Below, one piece after another: positions 34,936 through 46,876 of a stretch of 64,000 nucleotides of DNA; the stretch's first letter is position 1, and every line of letters starts with the position of its first letter. This DNA is from Mytilisepta virgata. Taxonomy: Eukaryota > Mollusca > Bivalvia > Mytilida > Mytilidae. The stretch spans positions 11,318,501-11,382,500 of the forward strand of contig CM051520.1 of NCBI GenBank assembly GCA_028015205.1. The letters are read 5' to 3'. Made by a program: the position numbers and the translations under genes. The notes below the pieces were generated by a model. The model saw only the letters and a list, made by a program, of their open reading frames with translations. It made no database searches and was not told the DNA's origin.

Positions 34936-36520
34936 AGCTCACCTGGCCAAAGGCCATGTGAGGTTTTGCCATCACTTTTCGTCCGTCGTCCATCCGTCGT
35001 AAACTTTTCTTTAAAAATCTTCTCCTCTGAAACCGCTGGGCCGATTGGTTTAAAACTTAATAGGAATGTTCTATGACATGTCCTCCACAAACGATCCTCA
35101 TTTTATATTGATCCGATGAAAAACATGGCCACTGTTGCTAAAAATAGAACATAGGGGTAAATTGCTGTTTTTTGCTAATAACTCAAAAACCGTTACAGAT
35201 ATCGAAAATCTGACATGGGGTAAAATTGATCAGCATGACGAGATCTACCTACCCTGAAATTTTGAAGGAATTTCCAAAACCCATTTAGGAGTTATTGCCC
35301 TTTTTTCATCAAATTTTCAAAATTTTAACATTAAAAAATCTTCTCCTCTGAAACCGCTGGGCCGATTGGTTTGAAACTTAATAGGAATGAACTATGACAT
35401 GTCTTCTACAAACGATCCTCAATTTATATTGATCCGATGAAAAATATGGCCACTGTTGCTAAAAATAGAACATAGGGGTAAATTGCTGAATTTTGCTAAT
35501 AACTCTAAAACTGTTACAGATATCGAAAATCTGACATGGGGTAAAATTGATCAGCATGACGAGATCTACCTACCCTGAAATTCTGAAGGAAATTCCAAAA
35601 CCTATTTAGGAGTTATTGCCCTTTATTCGTCAAATTTTCAAAATTTTAACATTCAAAAATCTTCTCCTCTGAAACCGCTGGGCTGATTGGTTTGAAACTT
35701 AATAGGAATGAACTATGACATGTCCTCTACAAACGATCCTCAATTTATTTTGATCTGACATAAAACATGGCTGTCTTAGCTAAAAATAGAATATAGGGGT
35801 GGATGTGTTGTTTTTGGCTTATAACTTAAAAACCGTTACAGATATCGAAAATCTGGCAGGGGTAAAATTGATCAGCATGACGAGATCTACCTACCCTGAA
35901 ATTTTGAAGGAAATTCCACAACCCGTTTAGGAGTTATTGCCCTTTTTTCGTCAAATTTTCAAAATTTAACATTTTTCGTCATTTATCTCCAAAACTATTT
36001 GAGATAGAAGTGAAATGTAAATTTGAAAAATGTTTGCCATGTTGAGATCTACATACCCTGAAATTTTAAAGGAAATCTCAAAACCCATTTAGGAGTTATT
36101 GCCCTTTTCTTGTCAAATTTTCAAATTTTTAACATTTTTGCATTTATCTCCAAAACTATTTGAGATAGAAGTGAAATGTAAATTGAAAAATGTTTGCCAT
36201 GTTGAGATCTAAATACCCTGAAATTTTGAAGGGATTCCCAAATTCTATTTAGGAGTTATTGGTTTGTGTAATTTGAGGTCGGGTTCTGTTACATTTATTT
36301 AAGGTTCACCCTTATTCCTGGTCAATTTTATCAACTTCCTGCCAGGACTACCACCATCAGGGAACATATTTTAACATTAAACCTTATGAAAAATAAATCT
36401 TAAACAAATTTTCCCTGGACAATTGAACCAATTGCAACAAACTTGGTCAAATAGTTGATTAATTGTCCAATGAAAACCAGACTCCAGGTGAGCGATACAG
36501 GCTCTGGTGAGCCTCTTGTT
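34936..36520 (+). mobile_element. F3 hairpin-headed element, copy 3 (longest)
   Basis: The head AGCTCACCTGGCC...GGCCATGTGAGG is followed by a GTC tract and repeating modules with a ~320-base super-period (starts near 35017, 35337 and 35657: 'aaatcttctcctctgaaacc'), i.e. two ~160-base halves. The last ~550 bases are nearly identical to F3 copy 1, including CCAGGTGAGC and the terminal GCCTCTTGTT at 36511-36520. High similarity between copies suggests recent activity. Confidence 0.88.
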
Positions 36521-38600
36521 TCACAATATCATCAGTGCTTAAAACTGTTTTGTTTATAAATTGATAGCTTATTTGTATAATCATGATTGTTTAAACTAAC
36601 AAAAATGGCTTCTTTTGATCTCTAGAGTAATCATATATTTTGTTCATACCAGTCTTGTGGCACTACTATGTAGACTACATTTAGGTTTGCTGTAATATTT
36701 GTGTTTATTTTTTTAAAAGTAACTGCCTGTAAAACTGGTCAGTAATATGCCTTAAGAAAAGTAAGATAATAAAGAGCCTTAATACATACAGAAAATACCA
36801 CTTTTCAGAGATTTGGAACTTTCTACCACAAAGATAGGTATGTTTTAAAAAAGAGAAAACTCTGCAAGTTTTGATTTCTTTAGTATTTAGGGTTGAAATC
36901 AAGACAATTAATGTCAGCCAAGACTAAATGGTATTGAAACAAACTTGCCGAGATGCAAAACAATCCTGTGTTGTGTCATTGACTTTAACTATGTATCTTT
37001 ACATTTACTTATGTGAATTTGTATGAAATTTTACCCCAAAAATATTTTTTATTTAAAATAAATCTGCAGAAATGTGTCACAACTAAATGATAATGGTTGA
37101 ATATAATGATATAGGAAGGTTACACCAGTTATATTTGTGACCACATCGATTTCAAGTCAATTGTCAGAACAAAAACAGTCTATGTATTGAAGGCCGTACA
37201 AAAACTAACAATGTTCTTTTACTTTATCTTTTGTCAGTAGTTTTTGTCAAGAATTCACCATATCTTTTTTTCATTTCAGTTAATAAGGTTTATTGGATTA
37301 TCTGGTATTATTTGAAGAAGGGAGATAATCCTTTTTTTTTTATTTGAATGTGCATTCTAGTGCCAATATTGGTTTGTTATTAACATATGGCAACTTTTTA
37401 CAGGGAGGATTATCCCACTAACATTTTGCCAGTTTTCTCTCGTATCCAAAATTGTTTTATCTATTAAATAGTGAAACTTCACACAGTTGTGGTAGATGTG
37501 GTACAAGTATGGTTCTTATTCAGTATAAGTATACTTAAAGAAAAATCGCAACATTTGCTCAATTTAAAATGTAAACTGTGAGAATTTCAAAAGATGAGAA
37601 CGTCCATTATCAGATTCGCCCCAAAAAATGTAAAAATATTTTGTTGTTAAGAGATGAATCACAAGCTTTCTTTTTACATGGAACAAAGTTTGTTTGTTTA
37701 ATAGTTTTTTTTTGGAGACCACCATAGTGCTATGTTTAAAAACCACAATAGTGCTACATTTAAAATGCTTCCATTATATTGTCAGGGTAGTTAATTTCTG
37801 TAGTTTTAGAATAATTTTTATAAGCCAGTGTTTCATGAAGAGGCTGTAGGAGTAATTCATTTACCTGTAAATTGTTTTAATCTTCCCATCATTGAAAGGG
37901 GCATTAAGTGAGACTTTCGTATTCCAGCCGCAGTATGCAGAGTTCAAGCAAAATCTCATTTCAACATTGTTTTCTGTCAAATCAGTTACTAATGCAAGAC
38001 ATTTTGGGTATCTACTATTACAGAAATAATTATTATGTTAACTTTATTTTAGTAGTGCTACAGGCCTGGATCTTGTTAATCATTTGATGTGATATGTATA
38101 CAGTTTGATCAAAATGAGTGAATGTTAATGTGTTAGTGAGAACAATATTTTTGAGCTTTTTTGGACTTCCTAGATGTACAATAAATTGTGTTCAAGTCTT
38201 CATCAGAATTTTATTATTATTTAAAAATGTGCCATAATTCAAAATGTTTGCTTTAGCAAACTTTATATTGCATTTTTAAACTTGCTTATAATTAAATAAA
38301 TTTGGCTGAAAAATTTATGAAAAGCACCATAAAACATATGATTGACCCAATCCTAATCCCATCGTATACGATCAGTTTCCTTATGAGTTGTCTTTGACCT
38401 TAGGTTAAATGCGATTAATTAAAATTTGTGTTATGCTTTAGTCAAAGGGAATATGTAAAGATCAAGGTTTCTCTTTTTGTGACGAAGAAATACATGTTTA
38501 GGGTTTTTTAATTAGATTTTATGGTGGCAGTATTATTGTTATCTTTTTAATAGACCAGACTTCAAAATTTCCTTATATGTAGGCAGCAAAGATATCCCAT
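36521..38600. other. Intergenic, no clear feature
   Basis: AT-rich, with short unsupported ORFs only. Confidence 0.5.
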
Positions 38601-38629
38601 TGTTGTATCAATGAGCAATTCCACCGCTT

Positions 38630-39400
38630 GTGTTCACTGACCAATATGGCTGCCATTACTGAAAATAAAAAAATCAGCAAAAATTTTTAAAAATCTTCTG
38701 AAACAAAAGGGGCAGTTGAGACGAAAGTTTGATGTAATGGTCCTTGGGTGGTCCCCTTTCGAAATAATGTACGACAATCCTTATCGCTGACCTGTATGGA
38801 GGCTGTATATAAAATTAAAAAAAAAAAAATCAGCTAAAAAATGTTTAAAAATTTTCTCCCAAACAATTGGGCATTTGAGACCAAACTATGATGGAATGAT
38901 CCTTGGAGACGTTCCCTTTCAAATTTGTGTCCGGCGATCCTAAACTCTGACCTGTATGGGTGCGATTACTAAAAATAGAAAAATCAGCCAAAAATATTAA
39001 AAAAATCGTAGCTGAAACTCCTATGGCAGTTGAGACCAAAGTTTGCTTGGGGATGTCCCCTTTCAAAATTTCAGAGGGTGCTGTGATCAGTATGACCGCT
39101 CTTACCATTGTTACTAAAAATAGACAAATCAGCAGATTTGTTGAAAAAATCTTCTTCTTTGAATCTACTGGTGCAATTTAGCCCAAATCTGGTTGAATGG
39201 TCCTGAAATGATCCCCTTTCTAAATTTTGTCTTGGTAGGTACCATAGAGCAATATGGTCACTGCTACTGAAAAAAAAAAAAACGGTTAAAAGCACTGATA
39301 ACACGCTTTGTTTTTAATTTGTTTAATTCCATTTTATGGTTTTTGAGTCGCAAATTAAATCCAGTGGGCAATACAGGCTCCTGGGAGTCTTTTTTTGGGG
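38630..39400 (+). repeat. Decayed F3-like element
   Basis: Four or five ~155-base modules on the theme 'aaaaatagaaaaatcagc...aaaatcttct..gaaac...ggcagttgagaccaaa' are followed by a tail 'ccagtgggcaatacaggctcctgggag' that resembles the F3 tail. No hairpin head can be seen. Confidence 0.6.
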
Positions 39401-40042
39401 TGGCGGGTCACTTAGTGCTTGTCTTGTGGTACTGTGACACTGGTCGGGTGATCCAAATATTCCATCTTAGGGGGTGCTGTCTCATTGACACTTAACCAAT
39501 ATCCTTGCATTTCAGTATGTTATATTACAGAATGCATTAACATCAGTGTTAATGGCCTGTTAATATGAAACATCAATAGTATAAGTAGTCAGATATTGAT
39601 CTCACTGTAAAGTTGTCGGATCATTCACCTAGTTCCAGAATTACAACTATACCATGTCTGTATATATTTCTTGTTTGTCAATTGTGTCTAATTATCCATA
39701 AAAAATTCATAATTAAGCATTAAAAAAGCTATATGTTGTTTTAGTTGTAGATAATTAGAGTAAGGGTGATTGACTTCTATAATTAAGAAAGTATTATCTA
39801 TTCATAATATTTAATGTAGGTATTAGCGTTGCCATTTAAGAGATTTTATGACGTCCGCTTGGTTCAATAATTATGTATAAATTTCTTCTCGTGATCTCCG
39901 TGTGGCTGTTTGATTGGTCTTTATACATGTACCAATGTCTGGATGGATTCGACCCCAAGCATATTTGACTGATTCAATACATTTATTTGGGTGACAGCTC
40001 TTAATTTTGTCACATCACTGGCTTAAAATGGCTAAATATTTT
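39401..40042. other. Intergenic, one short segment shared with 46612-46690
   Basis: The stretch around 39750-39830 (gtgattgacttctataattaag...ttaatgtaggtatt) is similar to about 46612-46690, which marks an unnamed low-copy repeat. Nothing else was recognised. Confidence 0.4.
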
Positions 40043-40409
40043 TAGGATATCCCTCAGGCATGGTTCTGTCAATAGACTGTTTTTGGGATATATCTCGGGC
40101 ATGGTTCTGTCAATAGACTGTTTTAGGATATATCTCCGGCATGGTTCTGTCAATAGACTGTTTTTAGGATATATCTCGGGCATGGTTCTGTCAATAGACT
40201 GTTTTTGGGATATATCTCGGGCATGGTTCTGTCAATAGACTGTTTTAAGATATATCTCCGGCATGGTTCTGTCAATAGACTGTTTTTAGGATATATCTCG
40301 GGCATGGTTCTGTCAATAGACTGTTTTTGGGATATATCTCGGGCATGGTTCTGTCAATAGACTGTTTTAAGATATATCTCAGGCATGGTTCTGTCAATAG
40401 ACTGTTTTT
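40043..40409 (+). repeat. ~41-bp satellite array A, about 9 units
   Basis: The unit is AGGATATATCTCGGGCATGG plus TTCTGTCAATAGACTGTTTTT, with a gggatat or aagatat variant at the joint. F4 copy 1 is inserted directly after a unit end. Confidence 0.95.
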
Positions 40410-41598
40410 AACCGGATTTTCATAGGAAAATATCGGTTATTAAATTGGTGATGTACGGCGGGCGGGCGGCCGGGCGGCCGGGCGGGCGGGCGGGCGGGCG
40501 GGCGGACGGGCGGCTGCCAAACAGTGTCCGTGCAATAACTTATGAACTGTTCAACCAAAGCTTTTCAAATTTTAATATGTTGTTACTGATGACAAAATGG
40601 AGGTCAAGTTCCATATTGACGATTTTCACTTTCACCGTTCAAGAGTTATGGTTCTTGAAAGATTGAAAAATGGCTTTTCCAGTGGTGTCCGTGTGATAAC
40701 TTATGAACTGTTCAACCAAAGCTTTTCAAATTTTAATATGTTGTTACTGATGACAAAATGGAGGTCAAGTTCGATATTGACGATTTTCACTTTCACCGTC
40801 CAGGAGTTATGGTTCTTGAAAGATTGAAAAATGGCTTTCCCAGTGGTGTCCGTGTGATAACTTATGAACTGTTCAACCAAAGCTTTTCAAATTTTAATAT
40901 GTTGTTACTGATGACAAAATGGAGGTCAGGTTCGATATTGACGATTTTCACTTTCACCGTTCAAGAGTTATGGTTCTTGAAAGATTGAAAAATGGCTTTT
41001 CCAGTGGTGTCTGTGTGATAACTTATGAACTGTTCAACCAAAGCTTTTCAAATTTTAATATGTTGTTACTGATGACAAAATGGAGGTCAAGTTCGATATT
41101 GACGATTATCACTTTCACCGTTCAGGAGTTATGGTTCTTGAAAGATTGAAAAATGGCTTTCTCAGTGGTGTCCGTGTGATAACTTATGAACTGTTCAACC
41201 AAAGCTTTTCAAATTTTAATATGTTGTTACTGATGACAAAATGGAGGTCAAGTTCGATATTGACGATTTTCACTTTCACCGTTCAAGAGTTATGGTTCTT
41301 GAAAGATTGAAAAATGGCTTCCCAGTGGTGTCCCTGTGATAACATATGAACTGTTCAGCCAAAGCTTTTCAAATTTTAATATGTTGTTACTGATGACAAA
41401 ATGGAGGTCAAGTTCAATATTGACGATTTCCACTTTCACCGTTCCGATATTGACGATTTTCACTTTCACCGTGTGTGTACTTATATACTCTCAAAAATTC
41501 CAATATTTGTCACTTACTATAAATAGGAGGTCAAGATTGATTTTTGCCTTTCTATTTCTGAACCCTACAAAACCCTACAAAAATTCATTTACATTTTT
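40410..41598 (+). mobile_element. F4 hairpin-headed element, copy 1, lacking its tail
   Basis: The head AACCGGATTTTC-atag-GAAAATATCGGTT follows five Ts, then comes a (CGGG)n microsatellite (about 40456-40513), then five modules of exactly 161 bases (near 40540, 40700, 40861, 41022 and 41183) plus a partial one. The downstream segment matches F4 copy 2 up to '..caaaaattcattta' and then passes into satellite array B, so the last ~100 bases with the inverted arm and terminus are missing. Confidence 0.88.
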
Positions 41599-41801
41599 AG
41601 GATATATCTCGGGCATGGTTCTGTCAATAGACTGTTTTAGGATATATGTCCTACATGGTTCTGTCCATAGACTGTTTTAGGATATATCTCGGGCATGGTT
41701 CTGTCAATAGACTGTTTTTGGGATATATCTCAGGCATGGTTCTGTCAATAGACTTTTTTTAGGATATATGTCCGGCATGGTTCTGTCAATAGACTGTTTT
41801 T
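41599..41801 (+). repeat. ~41-bp satellite array B, about 5 units
   Basis: Same unit as array A, with a few divergent units (gtcctacatgg, gtccatag). It lies between the two F4 copies. Confidence 0.95.
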
Positions 41802-42993
41802 AACCGGATTTTCATAGGAAAATATCGGTTATTAAATTGGTGATGTACGGCGGGCGGGCGGGCGGACGGGCGGCTGCCAAACAGTGTCCGTGCAATAACT
41901 TATGAACTGTTCAACCAAAGCTTTTAAAATTTTAACATGTTGTTACTGATGACAAAATGGAGGTCAAGTTCGATATTGACGATTTTCACTTTCACCGTTC
42001 AAGAGTTATGGTTCTTGAAAGATTGAAAAATGGCTTTCCCAGTGGTGTCCGTGTGGTAACTTATGAACTGTTCAACCAAAGCTTTTCAAATTTTAATATG
42101 TTGTTACTGATGACAAAATGGAGGTCAAGTTCGATATTGACGATTTTCACTTTCACCGTTCAAGAGTTATGGTTCTTGAAAGATTGAGAAATGGCTTTTC
42201 CAGTGGTGTCCGTGTGATAACTTATGAACTGTTCAACCAAAGCTTTTAAAATTTTAATATGTTGTTACTGATGACAAAATGGAGGTCAAGTTCGATATTG
42301 ACGATTTTCACTTTCACCGTTCAAGAGTTATGGTTCTTGAAAGATTGAAAAATGGCTTTCCCAGTGGTGTCCGTGTGATAACGTATGAACTGTTCTACCA
42401 AAGCTTTTCAAATTTTAATATGTTGTTACTGATGACAAAATGGAGGTCAAGTTCGATATTGACGATTTTCACTTTCACCGTTCAAGAGTTATGGTTCTTG
42501 AAAGATTGAAAAATGGCTTTTCCAGTGGTGTCCGTGTGATAACGTATGAACTGTTCAACCAAAGCTTTTCAAATTTTAATATGTTGTTACTGATGACAAA
42601 ATGGAGGTCAAGTTCGATATTGACAATTTTCACTTTCACCGTTCAGGAGTTATGGTTGTAAAAAATTGAAAAAAGGCAGTTCAAGTTGTCGTTTATAAAA
42701 TAAGGTTATAATCTCATTGGCGTATTTCTTTCATTATTGACTTCATGATTTCTGCCTACCAACCCCTGCTTAACAAATGCGTGTGTATTATATACTCTCA
42801 AAAATTCCAATATTTGTCACTTACTATAAATAGGAGGTCAAGATTGATTTTTGCCTTTCCATTTCTGAACCCTACAAAACCCTACAAAAATTCATTTATA
42901 TTTCTTTACTTCATCCTCTTTGGGAATCCAGATTTGCAAACATCATTTCCATGCAGGAAAATCCGGTTTGCTGTCATTCGACAGCCTCTTGTT
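41802..42993 (+). mobile_element. F4 hairpin-headed element, copy 2, complete
   Basis: It has the same head and a shorter CGGG tract, then nearly five 161-base modules, then a unique region, and a tail with GGAAAATCCGGTT, the inverse of the head arm, ending GACAGCCTCTTGTT. It is placed between satellite units: gactg-T5-[element]-aggatat, compared with gactg-T5-aggatat in plain units. This gives exact ends and no target-site duplication. The open frames of 76 codons that recur every 161 bases are repeat shadows. Confidence 0.9.
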
Positions 42994-43278
42994 AGGATAT
43001 ATCTCGGGCATGGTTCTGTCAATAGACTGTTTTTAGGATATATCTCGGGCATGGTTCTGTCAATAGACTGTTTTAGGATATATGTCCGGCATGGTTCTGT
43101 CAATAGACTGTTTTTAGGCTATATCTCAGGCATGGTTCTGCCAATAGACTGTTTTAGGATATATCTCAGGCATGGTTCTGTCAATAGACTGTTTTAGGAT
43201 ATATCTCAGGCATGGTTCTGTCAATAGACTGTTTTTGGGATATATCTCAGGCATGGTTCTGTCAATAGACTTTTTTTA
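42994..43278 (+). repeat. ~41-bp satellite array C, about 7 units
   Basis: It continues the satellite of arrays A and B on the far side of F4 copy 2, ending in a diverged unit. Confidence 0.95.
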
Positions 43279-43803
43279 GGCTTTACTTTTTTAGTCATTT
43301 TTGTATTCAGGGGTGAAAATATTCCGGAATAATTCTGTATATGATGTCACCCCGGTTTTTAATGGGAGTTCACATTGCTATTGTTTTATTTTCTGTGGTG
43401 TCTTGCTCTAGTTTTGTTTATTTTATTGTATATTTTATTCTCTTAGTTATTCATGTATCCATGTGGCTTTGTCTTCTCCTTGGACCTCGAATTTGTGGAC
43501 TTTTCCCGCTGTGTTTTATCGCTTCGGTATTCTTTTGTCCATATTTTATATACATGTATTCCTTAACAAGGCATATAAATAACATAAATTTTCCAGTTTT
43601 TTTGACAATTTTGTACTTTTACCCGTCACGATTTAACTATTTTGTACGATATATTGGATCTGGTTTTGCCTTTCCATATTAGGCCATGATCACTTGATGA
43701 GACCTGGTTTATTGAAATATTCATAACTTACATGATATCGTACAAATATTTATAGCTGTTATTGAATCGATGCATTTGGTGGTGGATTCACGTCTTCGGG
43801 GGT
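43279..43803. other. Intergenic, no clear gene
   Basis: Contains a 113-codon hydrophobic open frame (43341-43682) that looks like T-rich non-coding DNA. A phrase 'gcttcggtattcttttgtccatattt' also occurs in variant form near 32700, so part of it is a dispersed repeat. Confidence 0.4.
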
Positions 43804-44413
43804 ATTACCTACGGAAGCCTATTTAGGACCTACAAAAAATATAAATTTGAATTCGAAATCACGAATTTAAATCGGAATTAGTTATAACAGTTTTTGTAAT
43901 CCGCGATTAAGAATTAAATTCGTTATCACCATTTTTTGTAATTCGTGATAATGGATTAAAATCGTGATAACGAATTGTTTAAATTATCGTTATCACGAAT
44001 TTGTAGAAATAGTTATTACAGACTTTTTTAATTCGTGATAACGAATTTATGGAATTCCTTATCACGAATTTAATCATTGTCACGAATTATACAATCTTTT
44101 ATAACGATTTTAAACCGTTATCACGAATTACAAAAAATATGTGATAACGAATTTGATCCGTAATCACGAATTACAAAAAAAATGTCATAACAAATCACAA
44201 ACATTCGTGATAACGAATTATACAATTCGTAATCACGTTTTTTATCCGTTATCACGAATTATACAAAAACTCGTGATAACGAGTTTAATCCGTTATTACG
44301 AATTACAAAAACTGTTATAACTAATTCCATAAATTCGTGATCACGAAGTTAATCTGTGATATCGCATTCAAATTATATTTTTAGGAGGTCCTAAATTGGC
44401 TTCCGTAATTACC
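43804..44413. mobile_element. Fold-back element built of palindromic TTCGTGATAACGAATT motifs
   Basis: Outer inverted repeats TACGGAAGCCTATTTAGGAC (43810) and its inverse ending at 44407 extend ~60 bases with mismatches. ATTACC flanks both sides (43804-43809, 44408-44413). The interior is composed almost entirely of alternating copies of AATTCGTGATAACGAATT-like near-palindromes and their inverses, with 'acaaaaa' or 'ttttttgta' spacers, so either strand can fold along its length. No ORF. Confidence 0.85.
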
Positions 44414-44481
44414 AGCTCGGTTGCTGGTATTTTGCAACTGATGTAAAGTGATACCTATAGTTAATGAAATATCTGGTAGTT

Positions 44482-44713
44482 ATAGGCATCATCCTCCCAC
44501 ATCAGGGTTTTGTAATTCCACGTTGGTTCCAACAAACCCCTGACATCACACATTCTTATTTTGCGGGTCGAACATATCGCCGTCTGGTGTATGACCTAGA
44601 AAATTCTACCTACGACGCAAATGGATTCTCTTGTAACCTTGAGAAGAAACCAACGAGAATCGTTCACGAACGAACGTGGATACAAAACCCTGACTTGGGA
44701 GGATGACAGGCAT
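44482..44713. mobile_element. MITE with ~33-bp inverted repeats, copy 1
   Basis: The body 44490-44705 begins CATCCTCCCACATCAGGGTT and ends with the inverse AACCCTGACTTGGGAGGATG-type sequence. It is flanked by an imperfect 8-base repeat (ATAGGCAT / ACAGGCAT). Copy 2 is at 61406-61662. The 80-codon ORF across it is not a gene. Confidence 0.8.
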
Positions 44714-46876
44714 AGGCTTTTAGCTCTAACGTTTCCGTCATTTAGAATTTTAAATTATGTATATTATATAATATTCTGGATTATGGTTCCAGCCTAAAAG
44801 TTTTCATGTTTTTTTTCCCTGAACACCCCTGATTAGACGTCGTTTGATGAAACATACACAGAATATTTACTTTAATATTACCCCTTAAACCAAATTAAAA
44901 AATCTATTTTTCGAAGAAGCGTCCAACTGGATCCGAAAACATCCACTGTATTTCTACTCTAAAGGTAATACAGTATAGTTTTCAGATGACACCCTTTCCG
45001 AAGAAAAGATTACATGTAATGTGTATAAACTTGGAGCAATTGTTTTTCGTATCATCAAATGCATAAGAATCGTACTAGCATTTGAATCATATATATATAT
45101 GGAAAAGGTTTTTTTCCACATTTTCTAATATTTTAGTGAAGAATTATAACGCCCGAATAAAGACAGAACAAAACTTGCGTAACAAACTGATGTTGTTGAA
45201 GTTAGACGATCAGAGATAGCAGATGTTACTGATTGTCTGCGATCATCTAATTATCTCAGTACATGCACGTGCATTTTCGTCTGGTGAATCATAACACAAA
45301 GATATCAGCATAGAGAACAAGGTAAGACGTTTCATTGATAACCCAAGACCCCGTATAATTACAAACGTCGTAAATACACAAAACAGTTCCGACAAAATTA
45401 AATGTTTTTCACAACGCTGCATATAAAGGTGATACACAGATACATGACTTATTTTCATACTGAATTTTCCAGACATGAGAAAAATGTCCACAAAGTCATG
45501 AAAATATTATATAGAAACAATATTTTGCTATCCGATTTCCCTCAGTTATTTTGAAATCAAGCGAGTAACAAGTGTTGTAGTCTTGTTGTCTAAAAGGTTT
45601 CCAACTAACTGACCCCCGGAAAAGTCATTAATATGTACTATATAATTCAGATTATCTAATGTATTTGTATTGATTGGTATTTAAATCTGAATTAGAATTG
45701 CTGATCAACGTACAGACTACATATTTTTAGACATTTAATTATAAATAAAAAAGCGACTTGTACAAATTAAACGTTTATTTCGATGTTTTTTACCCATTAA
45801 AAGAAAGTGACCAGGAAAAAAGACATTTAACCACTTTCTAAATTTTTTATCCAAATGTCCCCTCTTTTAAACGCATTTAGAATCTTTTTTTTTTAGTATT
45901 TACAGCCAATAGCTTTTACACCATTTCCCCCACACACCCTTTTCTCTTTAACCCTCCCCGTTCCTACTACAGTAGTCATCACGCCTCACAAAGGTCTTCA
46001 GTTACATATTCAGAAAAGATGTCAATTTTAACAAAGTGAACGTCTATTAGAATTAATTTATTCATTAACAGGAAGACGTCCCATACATACACAATTCAAT
46101 CACTTGCATGCCTATTTTACTATCAATCAAACGTAGTGATGACACGCATTATCTATGAAACTAACAAATTTGGTGAAGCACAAGCACAAAGTATGTGCAT
46201 TTGTTTGCAATAAAATTCATTAACGTATATTTATAACGTCGATATTATTGAATGTTGATTTAATGTGGGCTGCAGTTTCTAAAAATAGCAACTGATAAGA
46301 AAATAATTATCGCAGAAATAATACACCACATGCACATAGAAAAACATGGAAAAACAAAAAGCTAATTCTACGATCATAATAGAATTCATGCGATTATAAA
46401 TTTATTCGGATTCATAGTCGAACGAGCGTAATTACGATCTTGAAAAATTTGTGGGGGAGGGGGAAGGGGGATGGGGGGGGGGGGGGGGGGGGTCGTGAAC
46501 ATGATTCCAGAATTACGAAAACCTTGTACTTCTGCCATATTTATCCATAAGAATGAGACTTTAAGAAGAAACAAAGACTAATGGTTTCTCTAGTTGTATC
46601 TAATAAGGAAACATTTACTGTAAGGTGATTGACTTGTATAATTAAGACGTTATTATCTATTTATGATTTTTAATGTAGGTATTTAGACGTATACTTTAAA
46701 ACAATTATCCTCGTACTTCAGCCGTTGTAAGTTCCGAGACACTATCATCTTGGTCATTGTCTTCACTTATTCAGTTGTAGAGAATCTGCATAATTGTGAG
46801 AGTTATCACTGTTTTCTAAATGCTAATGGTTTCATACGGCATCTAAAAACGCAGACAATAAAGTTTAAAGTTGATC
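44714..46876. other. Intergenic, includes a long G run
   Basis: AT-rich with no gene recognised. A G-rich tract at about 46451-46492 (runs separated by single A or T, then ~20 consecutive G) could form a G-quadruplex. The segment 46612-46690 is shared with ~39750-39830. Confidence 0.45.

Noticed and set aside
40445..42661. Series of near-identical 73-76-codon ORFs spaced 161 bases apart
   Set aside because: 161 is not a multiple of three and each frame stops in the next module; they are shadows of F4 modules.
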